From Pagrus major (taxonomy: Eukaryota > Chordata > Actinopteri > Spariformes > Sparidae): a stretch of 64,000 bases of DNA. The stretch covers positions 11,779,446 through 11,843,445 of the forward strand of contig NC_133234.1 of assembly GCF_040436345.1 (NCBI RefSeq), written 5' to 3'. The translations under genes and the position numbers were made by a program. The notes below the pieces were generated by a model. The model saw only the letters and a program-made list of their open reading frames with translations. It ran no database searches and was not told the DNA's origin. Shown here piece after piece: positions 30,401-55,530 of the stretch. Every line of letters begins with the position of its first letter. Position 1 is the first letter of the stretch.

Positions 30401-33400
30401 AGGTGAAGCCTTCTTGGCACTTGTTGATTTCTTAGGTGATGGATGCTCCTACAAAAGCAAAAAAACAAAGAAGCAAGCAAAAAAAGATCAATTTTAAAAA
30501 GGAACATTATGTAAGGGGGAACAATTCTGTTCAGTCAAACTTGAGTCATCCTTGTCCACTTAAGTCTTACCTGGAGCAAGCCAATGACTGATGCTCGTCT
30601 AAGTAGTGAGTGTTGGGGTCGATACAGAGACAAGCTTCTCCTGGGAGTGGCTCCCTTGCGTAACGGAGAGTCAGGTGGCAGTCGTTTGTCAAATAACTCC
30701 GGACTCAGTTGCCCGCCAAAGGAAACCCGTTTCCTCTTCATTTGTGGTGTGGGCAAGTCGGCTGCAAGTTCTCCACTTTTGCGTTTCTTGGACGTCTCTT
30801 TTACTAATAAATGAATTGAAAATGTGATTGTACATTAGAAACAACCAAATATTTCTTAAACATACTGAAGTTATTTCTGTAATTTAGGTAACATTCGTAA
30901 CAAATTTGAAGACAAACAATATAGTATTACAATATTTATTACCTTTTTCAACCTTTCCTGAGTTCTTTGGCGATGCCTTTGTTTTGGGAGAAGTCACTGC
31001 TTGCTTTTCTTGTTCCTTGGACACTGCAGGTTTGGTTGGTGTGGCCTCCTTGCTTCTCCTCCTCACAGGTGACTTGGGTGTTTGAGTGGAAACTTGCTCA
31101 ATAACCTCACTCGCAGTAAACCTCTGAGGAGGTGAACGGTTTCTCTTCTGGGGTGACATTGCCTCAGACTTGGCACCATTTCCAGCTTCGGGTCCGGCCA
31201 TCACAGTAGAAGGAACCTCAAAGGACTTCCTCTGCTTCTTAACTGACTTTGGGGTCCCATTACCCATTTTTTCTGCCTCCTCCTTTGTTTCAGCTCCAGA
31301 AGAGACTTTAGCTTCATCCTTCTTAGGAGTGCTTTTGTCTTCTGAGGAAATTACAGGTTTTCCACCACTTTTTCTGACTGAAATAGGTTTCGGGGTGCAC
31401 AGCTTCGAGATAGGCGTTTGAAGCAGACTGACAGAAGATTTGCGTGGGGTCTTAACATCCAGAGATTTTTTGATCATTTGATACAGATCGTTGAAGGGGG
31501 AGGCGGTCTTGTTTTGCAGCAGGCCATCGTCCTCCTTGGGCTCCACCTCCACAGTTTTCTCCAGAGATCGCTGGATGTTGTCAAGGTTAGTACCATCTTT
31601 TAGATGAGGGTCTAAAATAGAGCCAAAAACAAAACATAAAAAAAAGGCATGTACACTTCACAGTGCAAGGGCTGCGAAAACATTTTCACTCATCTGTCAG
31701 ATGTTTACCATACTGAGCTAAATGCACAAACAACAACCACAAAGACTTATAATTTGAGACAGATCCTCAAATTCATTGTTCTGGTTACATAGAAAATTCA
31801 TAGCAATGACTTCCATCTCCATTTTTAAAACTACTTGATAAAATATTTAATTCTATCATGTTTAATCATCTGCAAAGGAAACACCAATTCTGTGAGTTCA
31901 CCGACTGTATTTGTGCAACATTATCTTCAACTACAGCTAATTCACAAGAACACTATCATGCAGTCTCACCTGTGGACACTTCAGAGATCCTCTTCCCTCC
32001 TGTTTCAGTGGTGACAGTGTCCCCCACTTGCTGATCTTGAAGAACCTAGGCATGGGAAACTTTCATTAACACACAGCAGCAGTGCAGGCAAAGTCAAGAT
32101 GTTGGGATGGCTGCAGTGCTAGCGATAACATAAATAATTGGCAAATTACCTTGAGGCTTTCAGTTTTGCCTCCTATGGAAGACCTCTTCTTTGGTGTCGG
32201 TGCTGGAGGGTACTCAAACCTGAAATGACAATCAGCAGAAAATATAAGTAGAACTTCATTTACATACATCATTAAAATGCCAACTTTACCATTCCCATTG
32301 CATCTGGTATATATGCCATTTAAATACATTCTGTCTGTACTTAGACTCAATGTCCCTTTAATGTGTTCTTGGAAGCACAGGTAAAACTATCAATGAAAAC
32401 CAAACATGATGCATGTCGGGATACAAAATTGTAGAACTCTTGATGCTTGTACAGACAATCGAGACAGCATTTGTAAGTTGTGACAGATACTTTAATGACA
32501 CATTGTGTTAAGTCTGGTGGTAGAAGATTATGCTCAAGTCTGTAAATAACTGAGTGGATGGTGAAATTCAGATGAAGTAATTTCTGTGAGTGTTCCGTTT
32601 TGTCCATTGGTCATTCCTTCACTGTACGGAGTACAGCAACAACTCTTTTTTTGTTTATTTAAATGTATTACATGTTAGCACTTTGCATAAATATTTGCTG
32701 ATAAAATGTACCTAGCTGAAAATTGGGTTTCTATTTAAAAAAATTTTATTTATTTTTTTAAATTAATGCACTTGATACTGAAAGTAATAGTAAAAGTAAG
32801 GAGGTAGAGGCAGTAAAAATGGGAAATTGTTCCTCATCACACTCACCTGAAAGAACGGTCAATAATAGTTATCACATCTCCATGCTTCAAACGCTCAGAC
32901 TGTTGCAAAGCCTCTCCGTTGACACAAGTTGGATTCACAGAGCTCAAATTTGTCAAAACGACCTGAGAGAGACAAAGATTAAAATTCTATCAAACACACT
33001 CCCTCAAAGTGAAGAATACTGTGTCAGCCAGGCTTTTTCTGCCATCTAGGTCAAGATTTCCCACAGGGAACCCACAGGTTATTTGAGCAATGAGACTTTT
33101 TGTTGACACTGGAATGAGCAACATATACATAAACACAATTATTCAAATACAATTCCTCATTATCCCAGATATCCTTTAAAGTTGAAACACTGAAGTTAGC
33201 GTGGTTGTGTTCAGCATGTGTCATTACCTCTTTATTTTCATTCAAGTCAATCCTGCAATGCTCCTTGGAGACTTGAGGAAGCTGAATACGAATATCGCAG
33301 TCCGCCTTCCTGCAAAGATCACAAAGAAACATGCATCAACAAAACAGACATGTTACGTGGATCATCACAAGGTTTTCAGTGGTGCTTGTTAATGAGTAGA

Positions 33401-33801
33401 GAATGAAGTCTTCATGGGTCCAAAAGTAAAGTGAACGTGTGAACTGGAGGTACTTCATGTATGTACAAGAGCAGACATGCGTTTAAATTTCTGACGTCAG
33501 CAGCAGATGGCCCGCCTCCAAACTAAAGGGTTTTTATAGCACCTCTGTCAACCCCAACACGAGGCTGCTCATAGTAAATGCTGGCTTCAACATGTGTGTA
33601 TTTGCTTAACAGATATGTGCGCTAAAACAATAGTGCAGTTGAGGTATAACAAATGAAAGGAGGTGATTTAATCAAACATTACACTGACAAAAATGCATTT
33701 TACTGCTCTCACCTTCCAAATAAGCATGTTGCAGTAAGAGGAAACTCAGTCCCATCTCCTCCACTCCTCTTAATCACGACTATCTTTCCGTGCAGTGGCA
33801 T
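22640..33801 (-). CDS. mki67: Proliferation marker Ki-67 (16 coding exons)
   Basis: Ki-67 coats mitotic chromosomes as a surfactant and organises the perichromosomal layer. Exons: 33801-33713, 33309-33228, 32962-32847, 32219-32150, 32045-31970, 31611-30943, 30803-30571, 30448-29782, 29656-29541, 29353-29176, 29073-28930, 28381-27681, 27173-27128, 26992-26909, 25681-24710, 24420-22640; 2007 aa. The N-terminus is an FHA domain (about 1-96) with IVVIKRSG, DCDIRIQLP, SKEHCRI and HGDVITIIDRSF. The PP1-docking motif RVSF is at 393-396, within KRKRVSFGG and followed by SPELFD. A Lys/Ser/Pro array follows at about 450-570. Exon 28381-27681 holds roughly three short Ki-67 repeats (LTGVKRIMKTPRQK, EPVEDLRG). 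The last two exons are Arg/Gly/Lys-rich (VRGRRGKK, KPRRGRKTK). Mammalian Ki-67 has one giant exon of about 16 repeats; here that exon is only 701 bp. Phases join at all 15 introns. The small exons 27173-27128 and 26992-26909 might be alternatively spliced. Confidence 0.93.
24710..25681 (-). repeat. mki67: mki67 penultimate exon, paralogous to the last exon
   Basis: Two parts of this exon match the next one closely. The opening ADANEV matches SDANEV. The block VRGRRVK...PVRGRRGKKTEATAPP...RQTTRGRNAK reappears almost unchanged in the last exon at about 24250-24060. The shared block is about 65 codons. A tandem duplication of the 3' coding exon is the simplest explanation, followed by insertion of a 39-bp minisatellite near the 5' end of this copy. 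Confidence 0.75.
25240..25617 (-). repeat. mki67: Coding 39-bp minisatellite, about 9-10 units
   Basis: In-frame 13-residue units of the form VDEAVPEEPTVVA. The first units (protein order) have DEA and the later ones DEP; two neighbouring units share a Glu-to-Lys change (VPKEP). This block structure shows recent unequal exchange or conversion. The length is divisible by three, so copy-number change keeps the frame. Confidence 0.9.
25913..26762 (+). mobile_element. Non-autonomous hAT element with perfect 8 bp TSD and transposase fossil
   Basis: The left end is TAGGGCTGGGCGATTAAT and the right end ATAATCGAGCAGCCCTA, an inverted pair. Identical octamers TTTCAGAG flank it at 25905-25912 and 26763-26770. 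Inside, the plus strand keeps fragments of a hAT transposase N-terminus. At about 26195-26275 there is NSVVWKHFGFEES followed by TKILCKIG, the start of a BED zinc finger whose second Cys is lost. At about 26300-26380 there is EEITDAITYMIAKDM and TVSEPGFN. The catalytic domain is absent. It sits in the mki67 intron between 26909 and 25681. Confidence 0.88.
27850..28200 (-). repeat. mki67: Ki-67 repeat units, about three
   Basis: Within the 701-bp mki67 exon, a unit of about 38 residues (114 bp) recurs roughly three times: LTGVKRIMKTPRQKAEPVEDLRG followed in frame by LLKTPKQKPE-like text; I give it here only in two short parts, LTGVKRIMKTPRQK and EPVEDLRG. The third unit is diverged (LTGVKQIFETPQWETEP). 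Each has two TP sites of the CDK type. This corresponds to the 'Ki-67 repeat' of mammals, which is about 120 residues and present 16 times in human. Confidence 0.75.
30038..30395 (-). repeat. mki67: Coding 51-bp minisatellite, about 7 units
   Basis: In-frame 17-residue units of the form SPKAATPAKKSPKSKSP in exon 30448-29782. The units differ by one or two bases, so the array expanded recently. Each unit has several Ser/Thr-Pro sites next to Lys, like the SPKK motifs of histone H1 tails and good CDK targets. This suggests a phospho-switchable DNA-binding tract. Confidence 0.9.
30718..30729 (-). other. mki67: PP1-docking RVSF motif of Ki-67
   Basis: Codons CGG GTT TCC TTT encode RVSF at residues 393-396, inside KRKRVSFGGQLSPELFD. 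Ki-67 and RepoMan (CDCA2) use this RVxF motif plus the following residues to recruit PP1-gamma at mitotic exit. The context is well conserved, so this function is very probably kept. Confidence 0.88.
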
Positions 33802-34384
33802 TTTCGTAACGTTACCTGGGAAAGTAAGCAAACCAAGTTTCAAAATCGAGTGCTAGCCAAACAAAAAACAACAACGTCAAGAGAAAATTAGGAAACCAAA
33901 TGTGAATTCTTAAAGAGTAACGTTTAAAAAAGCATTTTAGAAACAGGAAACAAACTAAAAGGGAAGATGTTTGCGAAAATACAGCATTTCTATGCTTGAC
34001 GATGCTCCGTCAATACCAAATTTGCTCCACGTTAGTTGACAATAGGCATATCATTGTTTTTAATCACTACTGCATTTTAACGCTGACATTTTCGACGTTA
34101 TCGCCACAATTCGACTCAGAAGATCACGATTAAGTCACATCAACGTTAAAACACACTGCTGACAATTCAGCGTCACCCCACGTGTAATGTCGCCTCGATA
34201 ATTGCGATATACTTTTGTCAGACATGAAATACTGTTGCAGAAATGGCTCGAGAATAGCGAGTAATCGACAAAACAAGATGCGTTTTCCGTTGAAACATGT
34301 CACTTAACGTTAGCTAGCTAAAACTTTAATATGTGGCCATGGTTGGACCGACTGAAAAATATTTCTATGCGTTGTAGCCTTACC
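33802..34384 (-). other. mki67: mki67 5' UTR: exon 1 end, intron and exon 2 leader
   Basis: An untranslated exon ends at a good donor, CAG|GTAAGG (exon end 34384). The acceptor TTTCCCAG lies just before 33815, leaving a 14-nt leader (33815-33802) ahead of the ATG at 33801. That ATG opens the conserved FHA sequence (LHGKIVVIKRSG), which fixes the start. The 5' end of exon 1 probably lies between 34.45 and 34.75 kb. Confidence 0.6.
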
Positions 34385-34789
34385 TGGAAGTCTTTTCAAA
34401 GACACGTCAACTTCTGGCAATCCATAAACCGGGATGTGGCGAAGAGGAATTTTACTATAATGTCATATCAGACTAAAAGTAACCTACCGTACACTACAAT
34501 GTACATCGACGAATGGCTAACGGAAGCTAACATGAGCAGCAGTCATTTGTTGCCTCTCGCCTCTTCCACAGAGGTGTGTAGTATCACTCCGCCATACTAT
34601 ACATACTGTAATTGAAAGAGACACACGAGCTAACTCGTGTTTTGGGGTACAATAGATGTGTTTTTGTGTTACTGTGTTTTTAAAGTTCTATGTTGTTGTC
34701 TGCATCAAGTGTAACCGTCATTTACGTAAAGGGGACTATTTTGTTTACGAATCTGGCGGAACAATTTCACTTCGGCAAAGGGACACTGA

Positions 34790-34865
34790 TTTGAAAATGT
34801 TTGAAATTCCGCGCGAAGGACTGTGATTGGTTGACACGTCACTGTCTCAAGAAGGGGGCGGGGCA
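34790..34865 (-). promoter_or_regulatory. mki67: Probable mki67 cell-cycle promoter: E2F, CHR-like, CCAAT, GC box
   Basis: A 75 bp cluster holds TTTGAA (34800-34805, CHR-like), TTCCGCGCGAA (34807-34817, E2F-like palindrome), an inverted CCAAT box (ATTGG, 34826-34830) and GGGGGCGGGGC (about 34854-34863, GC box). It sits 400-480 bp upstream of the first splice donor. E2F, CHR and NF-Y sites together are typical of genes induced in S/G2/M by the DREAM/MMB complexes, as expected for Ki-67. Site calls rest on motif reading only. Confidence 0.5.
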
Positions 34866-34869
34866 TATG

Positions 34870-36440
34870 ACTTAGAAATTATTGCCGAGCCGAGACTAGA
34901 CAGTCTTATCTTATCACTGAGCTTCTTCAGAGAAACCAGTTATGGCATTTCTATGTTATCTAGAGATTTAAAAAATATATGATAATAATTAAAAGAATAA
35001 TTCTCATTTTGTGTCCAATTTTTGTAAGATTTGTTAAATATATTTTTCAGAAAAACCTCAACAAGCTCCACTTGAATGGATCTTCAGAAACAGCCACACA
35101 AATCCAGATTAAGTGTCAGATGGTTTATAGCTCAGTATAGTCTGATCTCTAATCTGTACTGTTTCTGCTATGAATGTTTGTGATAAATGTTTATAGGACC
35201 ATACTTGCAACGTTATATGCTCTTAGAATTAGTCTGTTGATATGTGGCTTATAGGAAAACGCCAATTTTGTCTCAATCACTTTTTAAAAGCATAATTTGT
35301 GCAAAATAGCTTGCACCAGGAAATATTAAATAACAAATGAGAAAAAAAATGCTTTGCTCTCCATCAGCACCTTGCACTTGAAACTCGCTGCTGTTGATTC
35401 AGTGAAATAAAACAAAAATGTAACACAGGACAGTAATCTACCCGGGGCCTGTTTGAAAGCCTACAACATGCGCAGGAAAACTGTTTCCGTTCAATAGATA
35501 ATAGATGTAATCAGCATACAATGTAATATCCATATAAGTGATAAAACGTATTCATATGTTAATGATCTAATCTGAACGTATACATTACATCGCCTAAAAT
35601 TGCATGTGCGGAAGACTGTTTAAAAACTTTTTTTTTCATCCACGCCCTTATGTCCCCAACACATATGTGTGTGTGTGTAACCCAGGCCTGTTCTGAGAGG
35701 TAGAGAGCTCCTCAGTCCTTTCTACTCTTATTTTTAAAGTGTGTCTGTGTAACTTTTGCTAAACAGTGGCCACTGTAGCCACAAGTGATGATTACAGGAT
35801 AATGGCGATTGCTAAAACAAAGTATCATAAAGTTGGTAAACTCACACTATAATGCCATTTATACAGCAATCTATCCAAAGTTAGCTAACATTAACCACTA
35901 TCAACTACTGCTCACACCAGATCAACTAATGTTGTCGGTGCAAAACCTGTGAGAGTGGTGATTTGAGCACAGGCGTGTTCGACTGCTTATGAATTCAACT
36001 TTTAATAGGAAGATGTGCGAAACTGAAAAAAGAGAATTGTTCGATCAACTTAAAAAAATTACCTCAAATGGTGACATACAAATGAATTAATTTCAGTTTC
36101 ACTTTACCTAAACTTACTGTTGATTTTAATTAATGTCACTGTCATGAAGATTCCTGGTTTGATATTTATCTAGTGGGTGATGGCAAATATCTGACACTGA
36201 CTTTAAAAGTTAAGAGTGACCTGTGAATCCTTGTTATCAGTCTCTGCAATGCTTTGCTATAGCCCCACACACAAAAGGAGGTTCCAAGGCTTCAGTATGA
36301 ATAAATATGTTAGTGTCTGCCTTCTGATTTTCCCCAAATTTCTTATTCTATGGATATGAGGTATAAAAACCTACTGAGAACAATCCTGTGGCAGAGCATG
36401 AAAAGAATGGCACATGGGAATAACACAAACACATTCAATA
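34870..36440. other. Intergenic region between mki67 promoter and raraa 3' end
   Basis: AT-rich, with no recognisable exon and no clear transposon. Short open frames only. If the promoter cluster at 34.8 kb acts in both directions there could be a divergent noncoding transcript, but I see no splice or polyadenylation evidence for one. Confidence 0.45.
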
Positions 36441-37619
36441 ATTATTAAATGTTGGTTTTATTTTTGATCTTTTTTTGTTGTTTTGTCTTTTTTTTCCAAA
36501 GTCGCTTGATAATCTTGACAAAATTGCAACATATTCCATACTTCTCAAACTGACGCTGTGTCTGTTGCTATTCCAGATTAGCTGTGGAGGGAAAAGTTGT
36601 GCGCTGTTCTGGACAGGTGAAGTCCTAAATGATGAAAGCAGCTTTGACCGTACAAATTAAAAAAAAAAGAAAAAAAAGAAAAGAAAACATGAACGACTCA
36701 GAGAGACTCCACACTGGCATCCTATGTCGTAACGTGGCGGGGGTCAGGGTCGGTGTCTCTCTGCAACATGTCCTGGGTCTGCCAGGCCTAAAAAACATGA
36801 GTGACTGAAGAAAAACTCAGGGGCTCAGTAGCAGAAGTGTGTGTATGTGTGCATCTGTGACAGGAGGGTTAGGATGTGCAGCACAGAACATATACAAAGA
36901 ACAGGCCAAGCACACAAAATGATTCCTTCCTGAGACATTGGCGTGTGTACAGTAACGATGGTCTAGATGACGTGTGTGTTGTAACGGTGAAGGCGTTTTG
37001 GCGTAAAGTGAGTTGCAGGGTGCAAGGTTGCTCTGGATCCGGCAAAAAGTCACATGTCTGTTTTCTACCACAGGTTGCCAGGGGGAGATTTGTGAGGACT
37101 TAGTTGACAAACATCACATTTGGGACCTTCACTTGCCTGACCACTGACAGAGCAGAGGGATCACTACAATCTAGTCTTTTCCCATCCACTACAGATTATT
37201 GATCCATTCAGAGACTACTGAGAATCACGTGTGTTTAATACAGTGTGTATGTACACCATTCTTCACATTTTAACTCTCTTTGAAGCTGAGCTGCTGGAGC
37301 GCACGAGCGGCGTCCAGCTCACCATTTTTTCAGAAAACACCATCTCTTTCTGCTACATGGCCAAAAAAGCTATGCCCCGACTGGAGTGCTACTTTGTTAT
37401 CTACTATATGTAAAAAACATGTTTTTTAAAAGTGTAGGGCGTGGGGAGAGAGGTTGAAATCGTTTGTGACAGCCACATTCTGAACAGCCAGTGATTGGTT
37501 AAGGGCCTGTCCAGTATTTAGTAGGACACAAAACATGAAAGAACTTCCTTCAGTAAAATGTGCTCAAAATGTCTTTTTCTTGCATCACAAACCTATAAAC
37601 AAAAACACATAAAAGGTAT

Positions 37620-37623
<4 letters not shown>

Positions 37624-37653
<30 letters not shown>
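37624..37653. repeat. Poly(A) tract, 30 bp
   Basis: Uninterrupted A run in the probable raraa 3' UTR; in the minus-strand transcript it would be a U tract. A second A run lies at 37840-37860. Confidence 0.9.
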
Positions 37654-37656
<3 letters not shown>

Positions 37657-37942
37657 GGTGAAGCCTAAAACTCTTCATAGTTTTAAAGAAATGAATACAG
37701 CTTATATACACAAACTCAAAGGCTACTTAAAATACACCTTAATAATGAATCTTCATTAATTTGATTTCTTGAAAGGACCTGTGACCATATCATACAACCG
37801 AGTTCATACAATCATTTTTTTTCCATTCTCTTGGAAGCAAAAAAAAAAAAAAAAAAAAAAGAAAGAAAGAAAGAAAAAGGAAAACAAATCCAACCTGGAA
37901 TAGTAGGTGATATTCATCGCGACTTGTTTTCTGTGCACATTT

Positions 37943-37962
37943 GTGTGTGTGTGTGTGTGTGT
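37943..37962. repeat. (GT)10 microsatellite
   Basis: Short dinucleotide repeat in the probable raraa 3' UTR. Confidence 0.9.
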
Positions 37963-38828
37963 CTGTATGTGTTTGCATGTGTAGACTGGAGAGAAAATTT
38001 TCAACATCTTTTGCTTCGCGTTAATTAGAATAATGTACAAATGTGATAAAACTGAAACGTCTCTCTCAATACTCTCGATGGGTATGAAAAAGATTCAAAC
38101 AGTGAAGGAGTACAACAATTTCTAATCTCAGAAAACATGTCCTCGTTTCAACCTGCCGTTCTGTTTCTGGACATGTCGATCACAATAGTTCCTTAACTTT
38201 TTCTATATATATTTATATATCTTTTGTACGAAATCTGTTTTTTTTTTTTTTTTAAGTTGGAAAAAGAGAAAAGACCCAGAGTCTTTGAGGAGGGGGGGTC
38301 TTTTGACGAGTCCCAAACTTGCAGTCTGCCTCGGAGTACAACAAAAAAAAGTGTCTGGTGTTTGTCAAGTCAGTCTTTATGCATCGTCCTTGTTCATACA
38401 TTTGTCCCACGGTGCCCCACCCGCTCTCAGTTCCATTCCAAACTAGTCTCCACTGCGTCCAGATTTGTTTCCATGAGTCTTTTGGAGGAAGGTGGAGAGG
38501 GGCGGAGCAGCGGTGGAGAGGAGAGTGGAGGGAGAAGGAGGTTGAGTCATCAGCAGTGTTTACGGTGTGGTCTCTCGGAGGCATCCTGTTGCCCCGGCCT
38601 GCTCCGGCCTTACCCCCCCTCACGTCAGGACGGTGGCTCCAGAGTGAGGGAAAGCAGATCAGGAGGGTCGGGATTTGTGTCGTAGCAGAGGAGAAGGTTG
38701 GCTCTGCCGGCGGTCTCCTGTGTTCAGCAGTCAGGGTCAAGGCCCCCCTCCTTCGCCCCCTCCTCTTTAGAACGTCAAGGGAGGAGACGGAGAGCATCGT
38801 GAGGAAAAATTAAAAAGGTGGGCCGCTA

Positions 38829-52599
<13,771 letters not shown>

Positions 52600-53838
52600 T
52601 CAGCAGGATAAACACAAATCCTCACGTGCACACTCACACACGGATCTTAAACAACCCCGGCCTAGATAGATACACTGCTGACAAGATCCAATACAAATCA
52701 CCAGAAGGGGGAACTTACTGGTGTGTTTGAAGAACAAATAAAACCGCAAATGCAAGGACAACTTCTTGATTTGTGGCATTTTCATATCTGCCACAGGAAA
52801 GACTCCTCAAAATACCTTCAGAGAACAAACACTTTCTCTCTCTCTCACACACACACGTAGATCATCAAAGCAGCAGTGAAACCAGCCTCTGCAGAGCATT
52901 CTTATTTACTACTGAAATTATGGCTTGCGTGTGTGTGTTTTACAGCAAGAGGCTGCTTTGCTAGCAGCGTTCAAAGACAGGTTTTCTCCTTTGATACAAG
53001 GCCTGGAGTTGTGCTTTTATAATGTTTTTTTTGTTTGTTTTTTTTCCAATTGCACAGTCTTACGCAGGATGAATGCTTGAAAATACGAATAAAGCACAGA
53101 CCAATCAAAAGCAAAGAATATTGGGGACAAGGTAGGCATAATTCTCTCTGCCTCTGACCAAGAAAGACAGGCTTTTGTAACCTGGTTACCCTGCCAACCA
53201 AATTCAGTTTAATTCGTATTTCCTCTTATTCAATATTTTTTATTTTATTAGCTTATTCAACAGGGATGATACATGTAGCCACAGCCAATTTGCAGTCCTT
53301 GTCCCTGGTTAGGCTTTTAAGGAAACACACGTAAAACAGGAATAAAGACTACCAGTAAGACAGACAGATGAGCAACCGCTACAAATGGTGAATATGACTA
53401 CACACAATGATAAAGACAAATGACTAAGAATGAGAACATAAAAAAGAAAGGAAAAGAAAAAAGAAAGGATAAAAAAAGGAAAGAGAAAAAAAATATGTAT
53501 GCTATATAAACCCATCAGTGTGCTTGTAAACAAAGATGTCTGGGCTTGTAGGGAAGTACCCTGCTGTTGTGTTCATGTAATATGTATTGGACTTTGACCT
53601 CAATATCCTGTGTGTTACAAAACCTGGCTCTTTAATCAAATGTAAAAACACACATTCACAGCACAGGCCTGGACCCTGTGAACCATGGCTGACGAAATGA
53701 GTGTACTATCCCTGATAGCTAATCGGACCATTTTAAACCAGCGCGTGTGTTGTGTAACTAGTCTTTGTTTATATATGTTTTAATACTGATGTCGATAAGA
53801 AGCCTGAGTTTTGACATTGATTGTTTCTTTTTCATTTA

Positions 53839-54048
53839 AAAAGGTGGAATATGTAAGAATTTGCCAGCCGTTGCATTCATATCTCCCATAAAAATAGGGG
53901 CAGCATATCACCAGAGCAACTGCTAACTGCTGCTGCTGTTTATTTATCCATGACTGTAGCTAATGTTAGCTTGTTAGCTGAGTTAGCCATGCAGCTAGTC
54001 GGACTACCCTGGCATTGTTGGTAAAATGTTTACATGTGGCACCTTTAA
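53839..54048. mobile_element. MITE family A copy, short
   Basis: The left end is AAGGTGGAATATGTAAGAATT; the right end is TTTACATGTGGCACCTTTAA. The inside has 'gcagcatatcaccagagcaactgctaactgctgct' split by small changes, then 'gctgagttagccatgcagctagtc'. Both termini are present, giving about 210 bp; about a third shorter than the fullest copies. Confidence 0.7.
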
Positions 54049-55235
54049 TAAAATAAGAAACTTGCTCAAAATTTTAAACTTACTGATCTAAATCTTATTC
54101 CATACAGGTATACTGCACTATATTTGCTCCACCCTCCCAGCATCATCAGCTCAACAGAAGGGGGACTGGGGTGGTTGACAAGCAGCTCAGGAGCTGCCTG
54201 CAGCTCAGTGCTCGAGTGTAAATAAGCCATCTATATTTAACAGAGTGGGCTAGTTCAGCAGGCCCGTAGTGCACCTGGGAACACACTCCACCTGAAGCAG
54301 ACAAACACTGACACACAACTTTAATCACACTCCTCACTGGGAAACACAAAGTAAGGATGAAGTTGTTCTCCCTCTGCTGTCCTTTAAATGTGTCTGTGTG
54401 CTCCAATCTCCATGTGCATGCAGCAGGTGGTGGAGGGGAAGATTACATTCAGACCAACCAAAATAAACCAACCTGATGCCCAGATATGTTCCTGGAAAAG
54501 ATAACAGACACAAGCACCGTACACCAAAATCTAGCCTCTGCAAAGCCTGCATGTTATCTCACACAGCATATCCAAGAGGGTTTCAGGTGACAGGGACAGT
54601 TAAGCTAAACAGCAATAAAGCTCACATTGCCTACCACCTAAAAGCGACACCCAATCGGGCCTGGGATATTAAGACATTTCATTTATGGAGGCCCAGATGT
54701 CATATGCCACTTTCACACCAGCGACAGCCTTTTAAGCTCTTAAATAAATGTAAAATATGTTCTGGAAGTTTTTTTTTTGCTGTTTCGTGAGATTTATTTA
54801 CAAATGCAGGGGAAATGAGAAAAAAGAGAAACTTTTAAGATGATAAAGGGTGGAGGAGGGAAGCTGGCACAGAGAGACAGAGAACTATGATGTGTTTGAG
54901 CAATAAACAAAGACGGAAACACGAAACAGATGAAGTGATAAAAATGGTTCAGACGCAGGGAGTGAAAGCTAGACTGTATTACTTTACTCATATTCCTCCA
55001 TCGAGTACTCAGGCTCATCTACACACCATATCGAGAAAAAATCCGAACTTGTACGAAGCTCAAGTGCAAGCTATTGATTTCAGCAGAGATTACAGGAAAG
55101 GAGTGATCGATTTGAGCTAATGCTACTGCTAAGGGCAATTCAAATGCTGATTATCTTGAATCAAACTAGAGCAATTAGTTGATTAATCCTTTTGATTAAA
55201 AAAAAATCATACATTTGCTGGTTCCAGCTTCTTAA

Positions 55236-55530
55236 AAAGGTGCAATATGTAAGAATTATGGTAAAAACATTCAAAAATTAACTAAAATTATCAACTGAAT
55301 GTGAAGAAACAACAGTGTTGATGTTAGCCCTGGGCATGAAAACCTCTTTCTCCCAGCTGGTCCAAAGCTCCTGTGCTAACAGTGCAAACACCAACACTAG
55401 CTACAGCTCATGGATGTAAAAAAAGAATAGTTAGCAGCAGTTAGCAGACATATTTGGTGATATGCTGCCCTGTTGATTGTCAAAAAAAGCAACTTGAAGA
55501 TTGTGATTGAGCATTTTTTTAAAAATTTTC
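55236..55530. mobile_element. MITE family A copy
   Basis: The left end is AAGGTGCAATATGTAAGAAT. Internal blocks include 'aacattcaaaaattaactaaaattatcaac', 'gtgaagaaacaacagtgttgatgtt' and 'gttagcagcagttagcag'. The right terminus is not clear, merging into AT-rich sequence. Confidence 0.65.

Larger units (their letters stand above)
36440..38828 (-). other. raraa: Probable raraa 3' UTR
   Basis: From the raraa stop codon to a minus-strand AATAAA (TTTATT at 36457-36462), about 2.4 kb without coding potential. It has long poly(A)/poly(T) runs (37624-37653, 37840-37860, 38239-38254) and a (GT)n array at 37943-37962. RAR genes commonly have long 3' UTRs. The extent is inferred from the first convincing polyadenylation signal. 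Confidence 0.45.

Noticed and set aside
29784-30497. 237-codon plus-strand frame with GDLDFGDFF repeats
   Set aside because: Antisense of the 51-bp coding minisatellite in mki67; the minus frame has correct splice sites and Ki-67 context.
34331-34615. 94-codon plus-strand frame upstream of mki67
   Set aside because: Overlaps the mki67 noncoding first exon and its donor; no similarity to known proteins and no plausible downstream exon.
38224-38813. Frames of 153-181 codons on both strands downstream of raraa
   Set aside because: They overlap on both strands in Gly/Arg/Ser-rich composition, have no similarity, and lie in the probable raraa 3' UTR.
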